A DNA stretch of 64,000 nucleotides from Pseudomonas brenneri (GCF_007858285.1 NZ_VFIL01000005.1:62001-126000); one strand, 5' to 3'. Shown: positions 10,064 through 19,466, counted from the stretch's first letter. Notes: generated by a model not told the origin, from the letters alone. Program-made: numbers and translations.

Positions 10064-10849
10064 TTACAGATTCTGCGTAACGAACGAAAGCATCTGGTCG
10101 GCGGTGGAAATCACCTTGGAGTTCATCTCGTAGGCGCGCTGGGTGGTGATCATGTTGACCATCTCTTCCACCGTGCTGACGTTGGAGGTTTCCAGGGTGC
10201 TTTGCAGGGTGGTGCCAAACCCGTTGAGGCCCGGGGTGCCGACTTGCGGTGCGCCGCTGGCGGCGGTTTCCAGGAACAGGTTGTTGCCGGTGGCTTGCAG
10301 GCCGGCCGGGTTGATGAAGTCAGCGGTCTGCAGGTTGCCGATCACTTGCGACGCCGGGTTGCCGGCGATGGTGATGGACACGGTGCCGTCGGCGCCGACC
10401 GTGAAGGTCTGGGCATCGTTGGGCACGACAATCGCCGGCTCCAGGGCAAAGCCATTGGCGGTCACGACCTGGCCGTTGGAGTCCAGGTGGAAAGTACCGT
10501 CACGGGTGTAGGAGGTAGTGCCATCCGGTTGCAGTATCTGGAAGAAACCACGGCCATTGATCGCCATGTCCAGCGGCTGCCCGGTCTGCTGCAGGTTGCC
10601 GGCGGTGAAGTTCTTCTGGGTGCCGACGATGGACACACCGGTACCCACTTGCAGGCCCGACGGCAATTCGCTGTCCTGGGTCGACTGCGCACCCGGCTGG
10701 CGCTTGATCTGATAGAGCAGGTCCTGGAACTCGGCGCGATCACGTTTGAAGCCCGTGGTCGAAACGTTCGCCAGGTTGTTGGAGATGACGGTCAGGTTGG
10801 TGTCCTGGGCGGACAGACCGGTTTTGGCAACCCATAGAGCCGGAAGCAT
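10064..10849 (-). CDS. flgG: Flagellar distal rod protein FlgG
   Basis: Builds the distal rod that passes through the P and L rings. The N-terminal helix region includes [19 protein letters not shown], the axial-family signature. The C-terminal part holds [19 protein letters not shown], typical of rod and hook proteins. At 261 residues it has the standard length. It follows flgF with a 67-base gap. Confidence 0.97.
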   Translation of the reverse strand: MLPALWVAKTGLSAQDTNLTVISNNLANVSTTGFKRDRAEFQDLLYQIKRQPGAQSTQDSELPSGLQVGTGVSIVGTQKNFTAGNLQQTGQPLDMAINGRGFFQILQPDGTTSYTRDGTFHLDSNGQVVTANGFALEPAIVVPNDAQTFTVGADGTVSITIAGNPASQVIGNLQTADFINPAGLQATGNNLFLETAASGAPQVGTPGLNGFGTTLQSTLETSNVSTVEEMVNMITTQRAYEMNSKVISTADQMLSFVTQNL

Positions 10850-10916
10850 GCTGTTCTCCTTCGTGCGCCTGTTTGTTGGCGCCGCGTTACGAAATTGGTA
10901 TTCAGTGGCGCTGCAA

Positions 10917-11657
10917 TCAGCTCATCTGCATGACGCGGGTCATGGCCTGGTCGTCTTCTTTGGCGCTGTTCATCATTTTCACGTGCAATTCGAACTGCTT
11001 GGACAGGGCCAGCACCGCGGTCATTTCTTCGACGGCATTGACGTTGCTCGACTGCAAAAAGCCCGAATTCACCTTGACGCTGGCATCGGCCACCGCTGGC
11101 TGGCCGTCCTTGGTGTGGATCGCGCCGTCCAGGCCTTTGACCATGTTGGCCAGGTCCGGCTTGACCAGCTTGATGCGGTCCACTTCAGCCATCACCCGCG
11201 GGCCTTCGCCCATGGCGCGGATGCTGATGGTGCCGTCTTCGCCGACTTCGACCTTCTGCTCGGGCGGCACGGAAATCGGCCCGCCATTGCCCATGATCGG
11301 CATGCCGTTGCCGGCCCGCAGTACGCCGAGCGCATCGATATTCATGCTGGCGGTGCGCACGTAGGCTTCGCCACCATCGGGGGTCTGTACCGCGATCCAG
11401 CCATCGCCGCCGACGGCAACGTCCAGGTCACGACCGGTCTCGACCATCGAGCCAGGGGAAAAATCAGTGCCCGGCCGCTCGGTCAGGGCAAACGCCCGCG
11501 CCGGAAAGCTGTCACCAAACACCGGCATCGAGCGGGCCTGTTCCAGGTCACGCTGAAAACCGTTGGTGGAAATGTTCGCCAGATTGTTGGCATGAGCCTT
11601 CTGCGCCAGTGCGTTCTGGCTGGCGCCGGTCATTGCCACATAAAGGTACTTGTCCAC
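10917..11657 (-). CDS. flgF: Flagellar proximal rod protein FlgF
   Basis: Proximal rod subunit, secreted by the flagellar export gate. The start is best placed at GTG 11657: AGAGGA lies six bases upstream and the product then begins MDKYLYVAMTGASQNALAQ, as FlgF does in other pseudomonads. The ATG at 11663 has the Shine-Dalgarno almost on top of it. At 246 residues it carries the axial motif NNLANISTNGFQRD. It is the first gene of the flgF-L operon; flgB-E are not in this window and do not directly precede it. Confidence 0.95.
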   Translation of the reverse strand: MDKYLYVAMTGASQNALAQKAHANNLANISTNGFQRDLEQARSMPVFGDSFPARAFALTERPGTDFSPGSMVETGRDLDVAVGGDGWIAVQTPDGGEAYVRTASMNIDALGVLRAGNGMPIMGNGGPISVPPEQKVEVGEDGTISIRAMGEGPRVMAEVDRIKLVKPDLANMVKGLDGAIHTKDGQPAVADASVKVNSGFLQSSNVNAVEEMTAVLALSKQFELHVKMMNSAKEDDQAMTRVMQMS

Positions 11658-11712
11658 GCTCATTCCTCTTACTGACGGACGTTTGCCGCCCACCGATGTA
11701 CTGAGGAGTCTT

Positions 11713-11730
11713 TAGCAATTTGCGCACCAA
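11713..11730 (-). promoter_or_regulatory. Sigma54 promoter of flgF-L
   Basis: The minus strand reads TTGGTGCGCAAATTGCTA. This has GG and GC separated by exactly ten bases and close agreement with TTGGCACG-N4-TTGCT. It lies about 55 bases upstream of the flgF start. RpoN with the activator FleQ drives mid-class flagellar operons in Pseudomonas, so the match fits its place. Confidence 0.85.
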
Positions 11731-11872
11731 CTTTTTAAAAGTCGGGGAAAGGCAGGAGGGGCAAGGGGTTGGGCGGTATTGCGCATTGCTGCGCGGATGG
11801 GGGAGAGTCGGAAAAACGGCGGAGTTCTGCCGCTTGCGGCAAGCACCGGCCCTGGCATGGACACAGATCCAT

Positions 11873-11915
11873 TGTGGGAGCGAGCAAGTCGAATCGTCGC
11901 ACCGCCGCTCCCACA
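11873..11915. repeat. Variant REP element
   Basis: TGTGGGAGC and GCTCCCACA bracket GAGCAAG followed by an 18-base insert (TCGAATCGTCGCACCGCC). A 40-base stretch starting at 11881 is repeated exactly near 16313-16352. It lies between the phhR stop and the flgF promoter. Confidence 0.85.
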
Positions 11916-11940
11916 TTTTTAATCCCGTTGTGTCAGCGGG

Positions 11941-13503
11941 TTATTTGTCGGCCTTGAGCACTGCGTAATCGCGCAATTTGTTGGCGATGGTGGTGTGGGA
12001 AACCCCCAGACGCTTGCCCAGCAAGCGACTGCTGGGATGCTCGGCATACAGGCTTTCCAGCACCGCTTTCTCAAACCGCCCGACAATCTCCTCCAGGCCT
12101 CCCTCAAGGGAAAAATCGCCAAGCGGTTGGCGCACGCCATAGTCCGGCAAGCGAATATGCTCGGCCTTGATCGTGCCGCCCTCACACAGCGAAACCGCCT
12201 GGAACAGCACGTTCTCCAACTGCCGCACATTGCCCGGCCAATGGTAGTGACTGAGGCGCTCCATGGCCGCCGGTGCCAGCTTGGGCAATGGGCAGCCAAT
12301 CAAGCGGCTGGCCTGGTCGATAAAGTGTTCGACTAGCGGCGGCAAACCGTCGAGGCATTCGCGCAGCGGCGGGATATGCAACGACAACACATTGAGCCGG
12401 TGATACAGGTCCTGGCGAAACTCCCCGCGGGCACACAGCTCCGACAAGTCCACCTGGGTCGCGCAGATCACCCGCACATCCAGGTAAACCTCTTCATCGC
12501 TGCCTACACGGCGGAAGCAGCCGTCCTGCAGAAAGCGCAGCAACTTCACCTGCAACCGCGCGCTCATTTCGCCCACGCCATCGAGAAACAACGTACCGCC
12601 CGCCGTCAGCTCCAACAGCCCGAGCTTACCTTCTGCACGCGCCCCTTCAAACGCACCGGGGCCGTAGCCGAACAGTTCGGTCTCGGCCATCGACTCCGGT
12701 AAACCTGCGCAATTGAGCGCCATCAACGGCGACTGCCCACGCGGGCTGGCCAGGTGACAGGCGCGCGCCAGCAGTTCCTTGCCGGTGCCGGTTTCACCTT
12801 CTATTAACAGCGGCGCATCGAGGGGTGCCATGCGCCGGGCTTCACGTACCACCGCCGCCATCACTTTGGAGCTTTGGAAAATGCTGTCGAAACCGCGCAG
12901 TTCCTGCTTGCGCACATTGTAGATACGCTCGCCGACGCGGTCGGCGCGGTGCAAGGTCAACACGGCGCCAGCCATGGCTTCGCTGTCGTCATGCTCGGAA
13001 GATTGCAACGGCGCGATATCGGCCAGGAATACATCGCCCTTGACCTTGACCCGCAAGCCATTGATCCGCGACTTGCTCGCGCGCACCAGTTCCGGCAGGT
13101 CGAAGTCCTCGGCGTAGCGCGACAAAGGAATGCCCGGCACTTCATCCACGCGCACCCCGAGCAGCTGCGCCGCCGCCCGGTTGGCCGCGACAATCGAGCC
13201 GCCCATGTCGATGGACAACACAGGGAATTCCAACGCACCCAGCAAGGCGTTGAGCTCCATATGCCGACGCTCGCTGGGCATCAGCCCTACCCGCTTGACG
13301 CCAAATACCCCGGCAATCGCCTCGAATTGCGGGCGCAGGGCCTGGAACTGCATGTTCACCAGATTCGGGCAATACAGGTAAATGGCATTGCCGTGCTCGC
13401 CACCGACCTCGCCCTTGGCGACGTTGACGCCGTACTCCACCAGCAGGTTGAGGATGTCCCGCAGGATGCCGATGCGGTTCTGGCAATGCACTTTGATACG
13501 CAT
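11941..13503 (-). CDS. phhR: TyrR/PhhR-family transcriptional regulator
   Basis: Regulator of aromatic amino acid metabolism. Residues 1-70 form an ACT-like ligand domain (MRIKVHCQNRIGILRDIL) and about 80-190 a PAS domain. Residues about 205-430 are the AAA+ module with Walker A GETGTGKE (236-243) and, in place of the sigma54-contact GAFTGA, GAFEGA (283-288), as in TyrR-type proteins. The end carries an HTH (LLGKRLGVSHTTIANKLRDY). At 520 residues it has the length of P. putida and P. aeruginosa PhhR. It is divergent from phhA; the shared 277-base gap has a candidate TyrR box. Confidence 0.95.
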   Translation of the reverse strand: MRIKVHCQNRIGILRDILNLLVEYGVNVAKGEVGGEHGNAIYLYCPNLVNMQFQALRPQFEAIAGVFGVKRVGLMPSERRHMELNALLGALEFPVLSIDMGGSIVAANRAAAQLLGVRVDEVPGIPLSRYAEDFDLPELVRASKSRINGLRVKVKGDVFLADIAPLQSSEHDDSEAMAGAVLTLHRADRVGERIYNVRKQELRGFDSIFQSSKVMAAVVREARRMAPLDAPLLIEGETGTGKELLARACHLASPRGQSPLMALNCAGLPESMAETELFGYGPGAFEGARAEGKLGLLELTAGGTLFLDGVGEMSARLQVKLLRFLQDGCFRRVGSDEEVYLDVRVICATQVDLSELCARGEFRQDLYHRLNVLSLHIPPLRECLDGLPPLVEHFIDQASRLIGCPLPKLAPAAMERLSHYHWPGNVRQLENVLFQAVSLCEGGTIKAEHIRLPDYGVRQPLGDFSLEGGLEEIVGRFEKAVLESLYAEHPSSRLLGKRLGVSHTTIANKLRDYAVLKADK

Positions 13504-13643
13504 GTAAAGGCCCGGTTTGTTGTAGGAGGGCTGATCGGGCTGCGTCTTTTTGTCGCCAGACGCAGATAGTCGTCAAGATTATGTGACAGGTACCGACCTT
13601 TTCAAACCGACAAATCGCAATGTAGCGTGCGCAACGGCAAAAC

Positions 13644-13661
13644 CGTAACGAATACTTTACA
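13644..13661 (+). promoter_or_regulatory. Candidate TyrR/PhhR box
   Basis: CGTAACGAATACTTTACA matches the TyrR-type box TGTAAA-N6-TTTACA in ten of twelve defined positions. It lies in the divergent phhR-phhA gap, about 120 bases before phhA, and is a plausible PhhR operator. Confidence 0.55.
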
Positions 13662-13780
13662 AAAATCGCCGTTTTTTCCTACAGTCTTCCCTTGGAGGCA
13701 GGTGGAATCCATGGCCAGGCGGAGTATCAATAAGCCCATAGCAGGACATAACAAGAACGAATGCCTAGCAGGAGAGCCGT

Positions 13781-14572
13781 ATGAAGCAGACGCAATACGT
13801 GGCCCGCGAGCCCGATGCGCAAGGTTTTATCCACTACCCGCCCGAAGAACATGCGGTGTGGAACACCCTGATCACTCGCCAGCTGAAAGTGATCGAGGGT
13901 CGCGCCTGCCAGGAATACCTGGACGGCATCGACAAGCTCGGCCTGCCCCATGACCGTATTCCGCAACTGGCGGAGATCAACAAAGTGCTGGCCGAGACCA
14001 CCGGCTGGCAAGTGGCGCGGGTGCCGGCGCTGATTCCCTTCCAGACTTTCTTTGAATTGCTGGCCAACAAGCAGTTTCCGGTGGCGACCTTTATTCGTAC
14101 CCGCGAAGAACTGGATTACCTGCAAGAACCGGATATTTTCCACGAGATCTTCGGCCACTGCCCACTGCTGACCAACCCCTGGTTCGCCGAATTCACCCAC
14201 ACCTACGGCAAGCTCGGCCTCGCGGCCACCAAGGAGCAACGGGTGTACCTGGCGCGCCTGTACTGGATGACCATTGAGTTCGGCCTGGTGGACACGCCGC
14301 AAGGCCGGCGCATCTACGGTGGCGGCATTCTGTCTTCGCCCAAGGAGACGGTGTACTGCCTGTCGGACGAGCCCGAGCACCAAGCCTTCGACCCGCTGGA
14401 AGCGATGCGCACGCCGTATCGCATCGACATCCTGCAGCCGCTGTATTTCGCCCTGCCCAACCTCAAGCGCCTGTTCGAAGTGGCGCAGGAAGACATCATG
14501 GGCATGGTCGAGCGCGGCATGCAGTTGGGGTTGCACGCGCCGAAGTTTCCCCCAAAGCCCAAGGCGGCTTGA
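13781..14572 (+). CDS. phhA: Phenylalanine 4-monooxygenase
   Basis: Hydroxylates phenylalanine to tyrosine using tetrahydropterin, O2 and a mononuclear iron; cytoplasmic. The iron ligands of the 2-His-1-carboxylate triad are visible as His121 and His126 (IFHEIFGHCPL) and Glu166 (YWMTIEFGL). At 263 residues it is the short bacterial catalytic domain without the animal regulatory region. GGAG precedes the ATG. It is followed by phhB (pterin recycling) and an aromatic aminotransferase: the standard phenylalanine-to-hydroxyphenylpyruvate route. Confidence 0.98.
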   Translation: MKQTQYVAREPDAQGFIHYPPEEHAVWNTLITRQLKVIEGRACQEYLDGIDKLGLPHDRIPQLAEINKVLAETTGWQVARVPALIPFQTFFELLANKQFPVATFIRTREELDYLQEPDIFHEIFGHCPLLTNPWFAEFTHTYGKLGLAATKEQRVYLARLYWMTIEFGLVDTPQGRRIYGGGILSSPKETVYCLSDEPEHQAFDPLEAMRTPYRIDILQPLYFALPNLKRLFEVAQEDIMGMVERGMQLGLHAPKFPPKPKAA

Positions 14573-14677
14573 ACTGCCACTTTAAAGGCCAGGTGAGTCT
14601 GTTCCCTGGCCGCGCGTTGCTTTAGGGTGACGCCACTGGCAACCGAATTCCACATACTCGATTTCAGGAACACCTTT

Positions 14678-15034
14678 ATGACCACCTTGAACCAAGCCCA
14701 TTGCGAAGCCTGCCGCGCCGACGCCCCACAAGTCAGCGACGAAGAACTGCCGGTGTTGATCAAGCAGATCCCCGACTGGAACATCGAAGTGCGCGACGGC
14801 GTGATGCAGCTGGAAAAAGTATTCCTGTTCAAGAACTTCAAATTCGCCCTGGCCTTTACCAACGCCATGGGCGAGATCTCCGAGGCCGAAGGCCACCATC
14901 CGGGCCTGCTGACCGAATGGGGCAAAGTCACCGTGACCTGGTGGAGCCACTCCATCAAGGGCCTGCACCGCAACGACTTCATCATGGCCGCACGCACCGA
15001 CGAAGTGGCCAAGGATGCCGAGGGCCGCAAGTGA
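14678..15034 (+). CDS. phhB: 4a-hydroxytetrahydrobiopterin dehydratase
   Basis: Recycles the carbinolamine cofactor produced by PhhA. It is 118 residues starting [17 protein letters not shown], with the family motif [20 protein letters not shown] carrying the catalytic histidines. I chose ATG 14678 because the known family begins here and CAGGAA lies upstream; an in-frame ATG at 14627 adds 17 unconserved residues. Its TGA overlaps the ATG of the next gene by one base, so translation is probably coupled. Confidence 0.97.
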   Translation: MTTLNQAHCEACRADAPQVSDEELPVLIKQIPDWNIEVRDGVMQLEKVFLFKNFKFALAFTNAMGEISEAEGHHPGLLTEWGKVTVTWWSHSIKGLHRNDFIMAARTDEVAKDAEGRK

Positions 15035-16230
15035 TGCATTTCGCCGCGATTGGCCGGGTGCCTGGGGATCCGATCCTCGGGCTGATGGAGTCCTACGCCA
15101 AGGACACCAACCCGCAAAAATTCGACCTCGGCGTGGGTGTCTATAAAGATGCCCAGGGCCTGACCCCGATCCTGCAGGCGGTGAAACGCGCCGAGCAGCG
15201 CCTGGTCGAGCAGCAAACCACCAAGACCTATATCGGTGGCCATGGCGACCCGGCTTTCGGCCGACTGGTCAGTGAACTGGTGCTGGGCGCCGGCTCCGCG
15301 CTGCTCAAGGCACAACGCGCTGGCGCCACGCAAACCCCTGGCGGCACCGGCGCCCTGCGCCTGAGCGCCGACTTTATCGCCCACAGCCTGCCCGGCCGTG
15401 GCGTGTGGTTGAGCAACCCGACGTGGCCGATCCACGAAACCATCTTCGCCAAGGCCGGGCTCAAGGTCAGCCACTACCCATACGTGGGCAGTGACAACCG
15501 CCTGGACGTGCCAGCCATGCTCGCCACCCTGGCCACCGTGCCCGAGGGTGACGTGGTGCTGCTGCACGCCTGCTGCCACAACCCTACCGGTTTCGACCTG
15601 TCCCAGGATGACTGGCGCCAGGTGCTGCAGATCGTACGCGAGCGCCAACTGCTGCCGCTGATCGACTTCGCCTACCAGGGCTTTGGCGACGGCCTGGAGC
15701 AGGACGCGTGGGCCGTGCGCTTGTTTGCCGATGAGCTGCCCGAAGTACTGATCACCAGCTCTTGCTCGAAGAACTTTGGCTTGTACAGCGACCGCGTAGG
15801 CTCGCTGATTGTCTGCGCCCACGATGCCGAGAAACTGCTGGATGTGCGCAGCCAACTGGCGTTTATCGCGCGTAACCTGTGGTCGACCCCACCGGACCAT
15901 GGTGCGGCGGTAGTCGCCACCATCTTGGGTGACGCCGAGCTCAAACAGCTCTGGAGCGCAGAAGTCGAAGGCATGCGCTCGCGCATCGCGCAGTTGCGTT
16001 CGGGGTTGGTAGAAGCGCTGGTGCCCCATGGATTGGCCGAGCGTTTTGCCCATGTCGGCGTGCAGCGCGGGATGTTTTCCTACACCGGCCTCAGCGCCGA
16101 ACAGGTGAAACAGCTGCGGGAAAAACACAGCGTGTACATGGTCAACTCCGGACGGGCCAACGTCGCCGGGATTGATGAGACGCGCCTGGGTCTGCTGGCC
16201 GAGGCCATTGCAGACGTGTGCCGCAACTGA
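15034..16230 (+). CDS. phhC: Aromatic amino acid aminotransferase
   Basis: A PLP-dependent class I aminotransferase of 398 residues that converts tyrosine to 4-hydroxyphenylpyruvate in the phh operon (called phhC here, tyrB in other annotations). Lys246 in SSCSKNFGLYSDRVG binds PLP; HACCHNPTGFD and IDFAYQGFGDG are further family motifs. The start overlaps the phhB stop as TGATG. Aspartate aminotransferase activity is likely as a side reaction. Confidence 0.95.
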   Translation: MHFAAIGRVPGDPILGLMESYAKDTNPQKFDLGVGVYKDAQGLTPILQAVKRAEQRLVEQQTTKTYIGGHGDPAFGRLVSELVLGAGSALLKAQRAGATQTPGGTGALRLSADFIAHSLPGRGVWLSNPTWPIHETIFAKAGLKVSHYPYVGSDNRLDVPAMLATLATVPEGDVVLLHACCHNPTGFDLSQDDWRQVLQIVRERQLLPLIDFAYQGFGDGLEQDAWAVRLFADELPEVLITSSCSKNFGLYSDRVGSLIVCAHDAEKLLDVRSQLAFIARNLWSTPPDHGAAVVATILGDAELKQLWSAEVEGMRSRIAQLRSGLVEALVPHGLAERFAHVGVQRGMFSYTGLSAEQVKQLREKHSVYMVNSGRANVAGIDETRLGLLAEAIADVCRN

Positions 16231-16245
16231 CGAAACCGAATCAAA

Positions 16246-16349
16246 TGTGGGAGCGGGCTTGCTCGCGAGTGCGGTGTATCAGTCAACCTATCCATCACTG
16301 ACCCACCGCATTCGCGAGCAAGTCGAATCGTCGCACCGCCGCTCCCACA
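16246..16349. repeat. REP doublet with variant right half
   Basis: TGTGGGAGCGGGCTTGCTCGCGA is followed about 60 bases later by an inverted copy whose right end is the same 40-base variant seen at 11881. It separates the convergent aminotransferase and phosphoesterase genes and may also end their transcripts. Confidence 0.85.
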
Positions 16350-16369
16350 TTTTTTGACCGAGGCGATCT

Positions 16370-17179
16370 TTAGCCCGCTACCATCTCGGCCTTGACCTGC
16401 GCCTCTTTGGCCTGGGCATCCGCCAGTCGATACAGCTCGATATGCCCATCCCAGTGCTCGATCAATGCCGTGCACGATTCCACCCAATCCCCGCAGTTGA
16501 GGTAGTCCACCTCGCCCACCTTGCGAATCTCCGCGTGGTGGATATGCCCGCACACCACGCCGTGCAACTCGCGCTTGGTCACTTCATGGGCGATGGCTTC
16601 CTCGAAGTCACTGATAAAGCTCACCGCAGTTTTCACTTTGTGCTTGAGGTACGCCGACAGCGACCAGTAACCGTAGCCGTAGCGCGCCCGCCAGTGGTTC
16701 AGCCAGCGGTTGAGGGTCAGGGTGAATTCGTAGGCAGAGTCGCCAAGAAACGCCAGCCAGCGGTGGTAACGGGTGATCACGTCGAACTGGTCGCCGTGGA
16801 TCACCAGCAGATGCCGGCCATCGGCGGTCACATGCACCGCTTCGTCGACCAACTGGATATTGCCCAGGATCAGCTTTGAATAGCGGCGCAGGAACTCGTC
16901 GTGGTTACCGGTGACGTAGATCACCTCGGTGCCGCGCTTGCTCATGGTCAGCAGGCGGCGGATCACATTGGTATGGGCCTGGGGCCAATACATGCCGCCG
17001 CGCATTTTCCAGCCGTCGATGATATCGCCCACCAGGTACACCTTGTCGGCGTGGTAGCCCTTGAGGAACTGCGACAGGTGTTCGGCCTGGCAATCCCGGG
17101 TGCCCAGGTGCACGTCGGAGATCCACAGGGTACGAACCCGTTGCTTGCGGCTGGGTTTGGCGAGCTCGGCGCTGGTCAT
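16370..17179 (-). CDS. UDP-2,3-diacylglucosamine diphosphatase-family phosphoesterase
   Basis: A calcineurin-like metallophosphoesterase of 269 residues. Metal-binding motifs appear in order: SDVHLGTRD, GDIIDGW, TGNHDEF, VIHGDQFD and CGHIHHAE. These fit the LpxH-like clade. The protein is longer than E. coli LpxH (240) and resembles the LpxH2-type proteins found besides true LpxH in pseudomonads, so a role in lipid A synthesis is possible but not shown. The start at 17179 is chosen because GAGG lies seven bases before it; the ATG two codons upstream has the ribosome site too close. Confidence 0.85.
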   Translation of the reverse strand: MTSAELAKPSRKQRVRTLWISDVHLGTRDCQAEHLSQFLKGYHADKVYLVGDIIDGWKMRGGMYWPQAHTNVIRRLLTMSKRGTEVIYVTGNHDEFLRRYSKLILGNIQLVDEAVHVTADGRHLLVIHGDQFDVITRYHRWLAFLGDSAYEFTLTLNRWLNHWRARYGYGYWSLSAYLKHKVKTAVSFISDFEEAIAHEVTKRELHGVVCGHIHHAEIRKVGEVDYLNCGDWVESCTALIEHWDGHIELYRLADAQAKEAQVKAEMVAG

Positions 17180-17313
17180 GGGCATACCTCAAGGGTGTTT
17201 TCGCCAGCTTGCTCCCGGGCAATTAATAGCCCATGACAGTCTTGCGTCAGTCAGATGACAGCGCCTGCCACTCATCGCTCGGTGTAAACTGCCGGCCTGC
17301 CCGGGAGATTGCG

Positions 17314-18072
17314 ATGAGACCGACCCTCACGCTACGCCATTACACCCATGATCTGATTGCCCATAGCCACGACCATGCGCAACTGGTGTTCGGCCTGGCC
17401 GGCTGCCTGGATTTCGAGGTGGAAGGCATCGGCGGCGAAATCCGCCCGCAAGGGGTGATGGTCCTGCCCTTCTCCACCCATCACAGCTGTGGCAGCCCCC
17501 GGGGCAGCCAATGCCTGGTGCTGGATGTGCCCGACGAACACTGGCTGGTGCAATCTTTGGGCGAACACGCGGATGCCAGCCGGCGCCTGCTGGATCAACC
17601 GCAACGGGTGACACTGGATACCCGGCAAGGCCAATTGGTCAACTGGCTGGCGGGTAGCACACTGGACGACCCATTGATCGCCCAGCAAGGCGCGGTCTTG
17701 CTGCTGGCAACCCTCAATGGCCAATCGCCCGCCCAGCAAGGGGCACGACGCCTGCCCTATGGCGCATTCAACGCCCATATCGACCGGCATGCAGCCTACC
17801 CGCTGCAAGTCGCGGATCTGGCGCGCCTGGCAGATATCTCCGTCGCCCGCCTCCATGCACGTTTTATCGCCGAATGCGGGCTGACGCCCATGGACTATAT
17901 TCGCACCCGTCGCCTGCAAATGGCCCGTGGGCTGCTGCGCGACACCCTCCTGCCGATTGGCGAGATCGCTGCGCAGGTCGGCTATGGCTCGCAAAGCGCA
18001 TTTGCTGCCGCTGTCTTGCGTGCGTTCGGCCACTCTCCCGGAGCCCTGCGTCGGCTCGACAACGGGCGCTAG
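17314..18072 (+). CDS. AraC-family transcriptional regulator
   Basis: 252 residues. The N-terminal half is a cupin-like sensing domain (HDHAQLVFGLAG). The last 100 residues hold two helix-turn-helix motifs, with the AraC signature MDYIRTRRLQMARGLL and IGEIAAQVGYGSQSAFAAAVLRAFGHSPGALRR-type ending. ATG 17314 has GGGAG six bases upstream; longer in-frame starts are unconserved. It stands directly before the exporter at 18166 in the same direction, which is a likely target, though the ligand is unknown. Confidence 0.9.
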   Translation: MRPTLTLRHYTHDLIAHSHDHAQLVFGLAGCLDFEVEGIGGEIRPQGVMVLPFSTHHSCGSPRGSQCLVLDVPDEHWLVQSLGEHADASRRLLDQPQRVTLDTRQGQLVNWLAGSTLDDPLIAQQGAVLLLATLNGQSPAQQGARRLPYGAFNAHIDRHAAYPLQVADLARLADISVARLHARFIAECGLTPMDYIRTRRLQMARGLLRDTLLPIGEIAAQVGYGSQSAFAAAVLRAFGHSPGALRRLDNGR

Positions 18073-18165
18073 TCCTGCGATAAAACCGGCGATTCCCACG
18101 ACAGACACCCCAGCGCACGCCGCTCTAGACTGGATGCCTGCCTGTTTACTGTTTTAAGGACTGTC

Positions 18166-19047
18166 ATGACTCCGCGCACTGCCCTCGGCGCCTTGCATAT
18201 TGGTGCATTGATGTTTGGCCTCACCGGCGTCTTCGGCAAGCTCGCCGCCGCCTCGCCGAGCATTATCGTGTTTGGTCGCGCCGCTTTCGCAGTGCTCGCC
18301 CTGGCGCTGTTCGCGCGCTTTGCCAGCAGCACGCCGTGGCAAAAACTCTACAGCGCCGACCTGCGACGCCTGCTGCTCAGCGGCTTGCTGCTGGCCGGGC
18401 ATTGGGTGAGTTTCTTTATTGCGGTGAAAGTGGCCGGCGTGGCGATTGCAACGTTGGGTTTTGCCACGTTCCCGGCGTTCACCGTGATTCTCGAAGGGTT
18501 GATCTTCCGCGAGCGGATCCGCGCCAATGAAATGGTGCTGGTGGTGCTGGTCAGCATCGGCCTGGTGCTGGTCACCCCGGACTTCGACCTCGCCAGCCAG
18601 GCCACCAGCGGCCTGATCTGGGCCGTGGCCTCCGGTCTGTTGTTCTCGCTGCTGTCGTTGAACAACCGGGCCAGCGGCAGCATCCCGCCGGTACAGGCCG
18701 CACTGTGCCAGAACGTGGTGGTGGCGCTGTGCCTATTGCCCGTTGCCGCACCCGGTCTCAGCGAAGTGCGCGCCCTGGACTGGCTGTGGATCGGTCTGCT
18801 GGGGGTGTTCTGTACCGGCCTGGCCCACAGCCTGTTTGTCGCCAGCCTCAAAGTGCTCAAGGCACGCACCGCGGCGGTGGTGTTCGCCATGGAGCCGGTG
18901 TACGGCATCACCGTGGCCTGGTTGCTGTTTGGCGAAAACCCGACCTTGCGCATGCTGCTCGGCGGCACGCTGATCATTGCCGCCATCGTCGTCTCCGGCC
19001 TGATGAGGCGCCCCGCCAAGGCCAAACAGCCGGCAGTCGTGGCCTGA
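18166..19047 (+). CDS. EamA/DMT-family transporter
   Basis: 293 residues with about ten hydrophobic helices arranged as two EamA repeats (roughly 8-140 and 150-285). The motif AMEPVYGITVAWLLFGE near the C-terminus is typical of the drug/metabolite transporter family. AAGGA lies five bases before the ATG. The adjacent AraC-type regulator suggests inducible export of an amino acid or similar small metabolite, but the substrate cannot be read from sequence. Confidence 0.9.
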   Translation: MTPRTALGALHIGALMFGLTGVFGKLAAASPSIIVFGRAAFAVLALALFARFASSTPWQKLYSADLRRLLLSGLLLAGHWVSFFIAVKVAGVAIATLGFATFPAFTVILEGLIFRERIRANEMVLVVLVSIGLVLVTPDFDLASQATSGLIWAVASGLLFSLLSLNNRASGSIPPVQAALCQNVVVALCLLPVAAPGLSEVRALDWLWIGLLGVFCTGLAHSLFVASLKVLKARTAAVVFAMEPVYGITVAWLLFGENPTLRMLLGGTLIIAAIVVSGLMRRPAKAKQPAVVA

Positions 19048-19175
19048 TCTATACTTTTTGTATCCGCAACAGTCAGCAGTCGTTCAACGGATACAGACTC
19101 CTCGACGACAGCCGTGGTCCTTGAAGTTGCTGCATGCGAGTGGTCACTCCCCTAACGTTACGCAGGAGTTTCACC

Positions 19176-19457
19176 ATGGACATGTTCATCACCCTGATCA
19201 TTCAGATCATCAGTGGCGCAGTCGGCGGCAATATCGCTGGCCTGAGCAAGCAAGGCCTGGGCTCCGGGCTCAATACCGTGGTCGGCGGCGTCGGCGGCCT
19301 GGTGCTGGGGCAGATCCTCGCAGCCATCACTGGCATGCCCGCCGGGGGCGCGCTGGATATTGCCGCCGTCGGCAGCAATATCGTCGGCGGGGGCGTGGGC
19401 GGCCTGGTGTTGACGTTTGTCGTCGGCTGGATCAAAAACAAGATGGCGGCCAAATAA
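19176..19457 (+). CDS. Small glycine-rich membrane protein
   Basis: 93 residues starting MDMFITLIIQIISGAVGGN. Most of the chain is hydrophobic with repeated GG and GxxxG spacing (VVGGVGGLVLGQ, VGSNIVGGGVGGLVL), consistent with a glycine-zipper membrane protein of two or three helices. AGGAG lies seven bases before the ATG. Similar short proteins are common in pseudomonads; the function is unknown. A terminator hairpin follows. Confidence 0.8.
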   Translation: MDMFITLIIQIISGAVGGNIAGLSKQGLGSGLNTVVGGVGGLVLGQILAAITGMPAGGALDIAAVGSNIVGGGVGGLVLTFVVGWIKNKMAAK

Positions 19458-19466
19458 ACCGCCCGT

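Noticed and set aside
14314-16128. 604-codon minus-strand frame across phhA-phhB-phhC
   Set aside because: It runs opposite three well-identified genes and crosses their boundaries.
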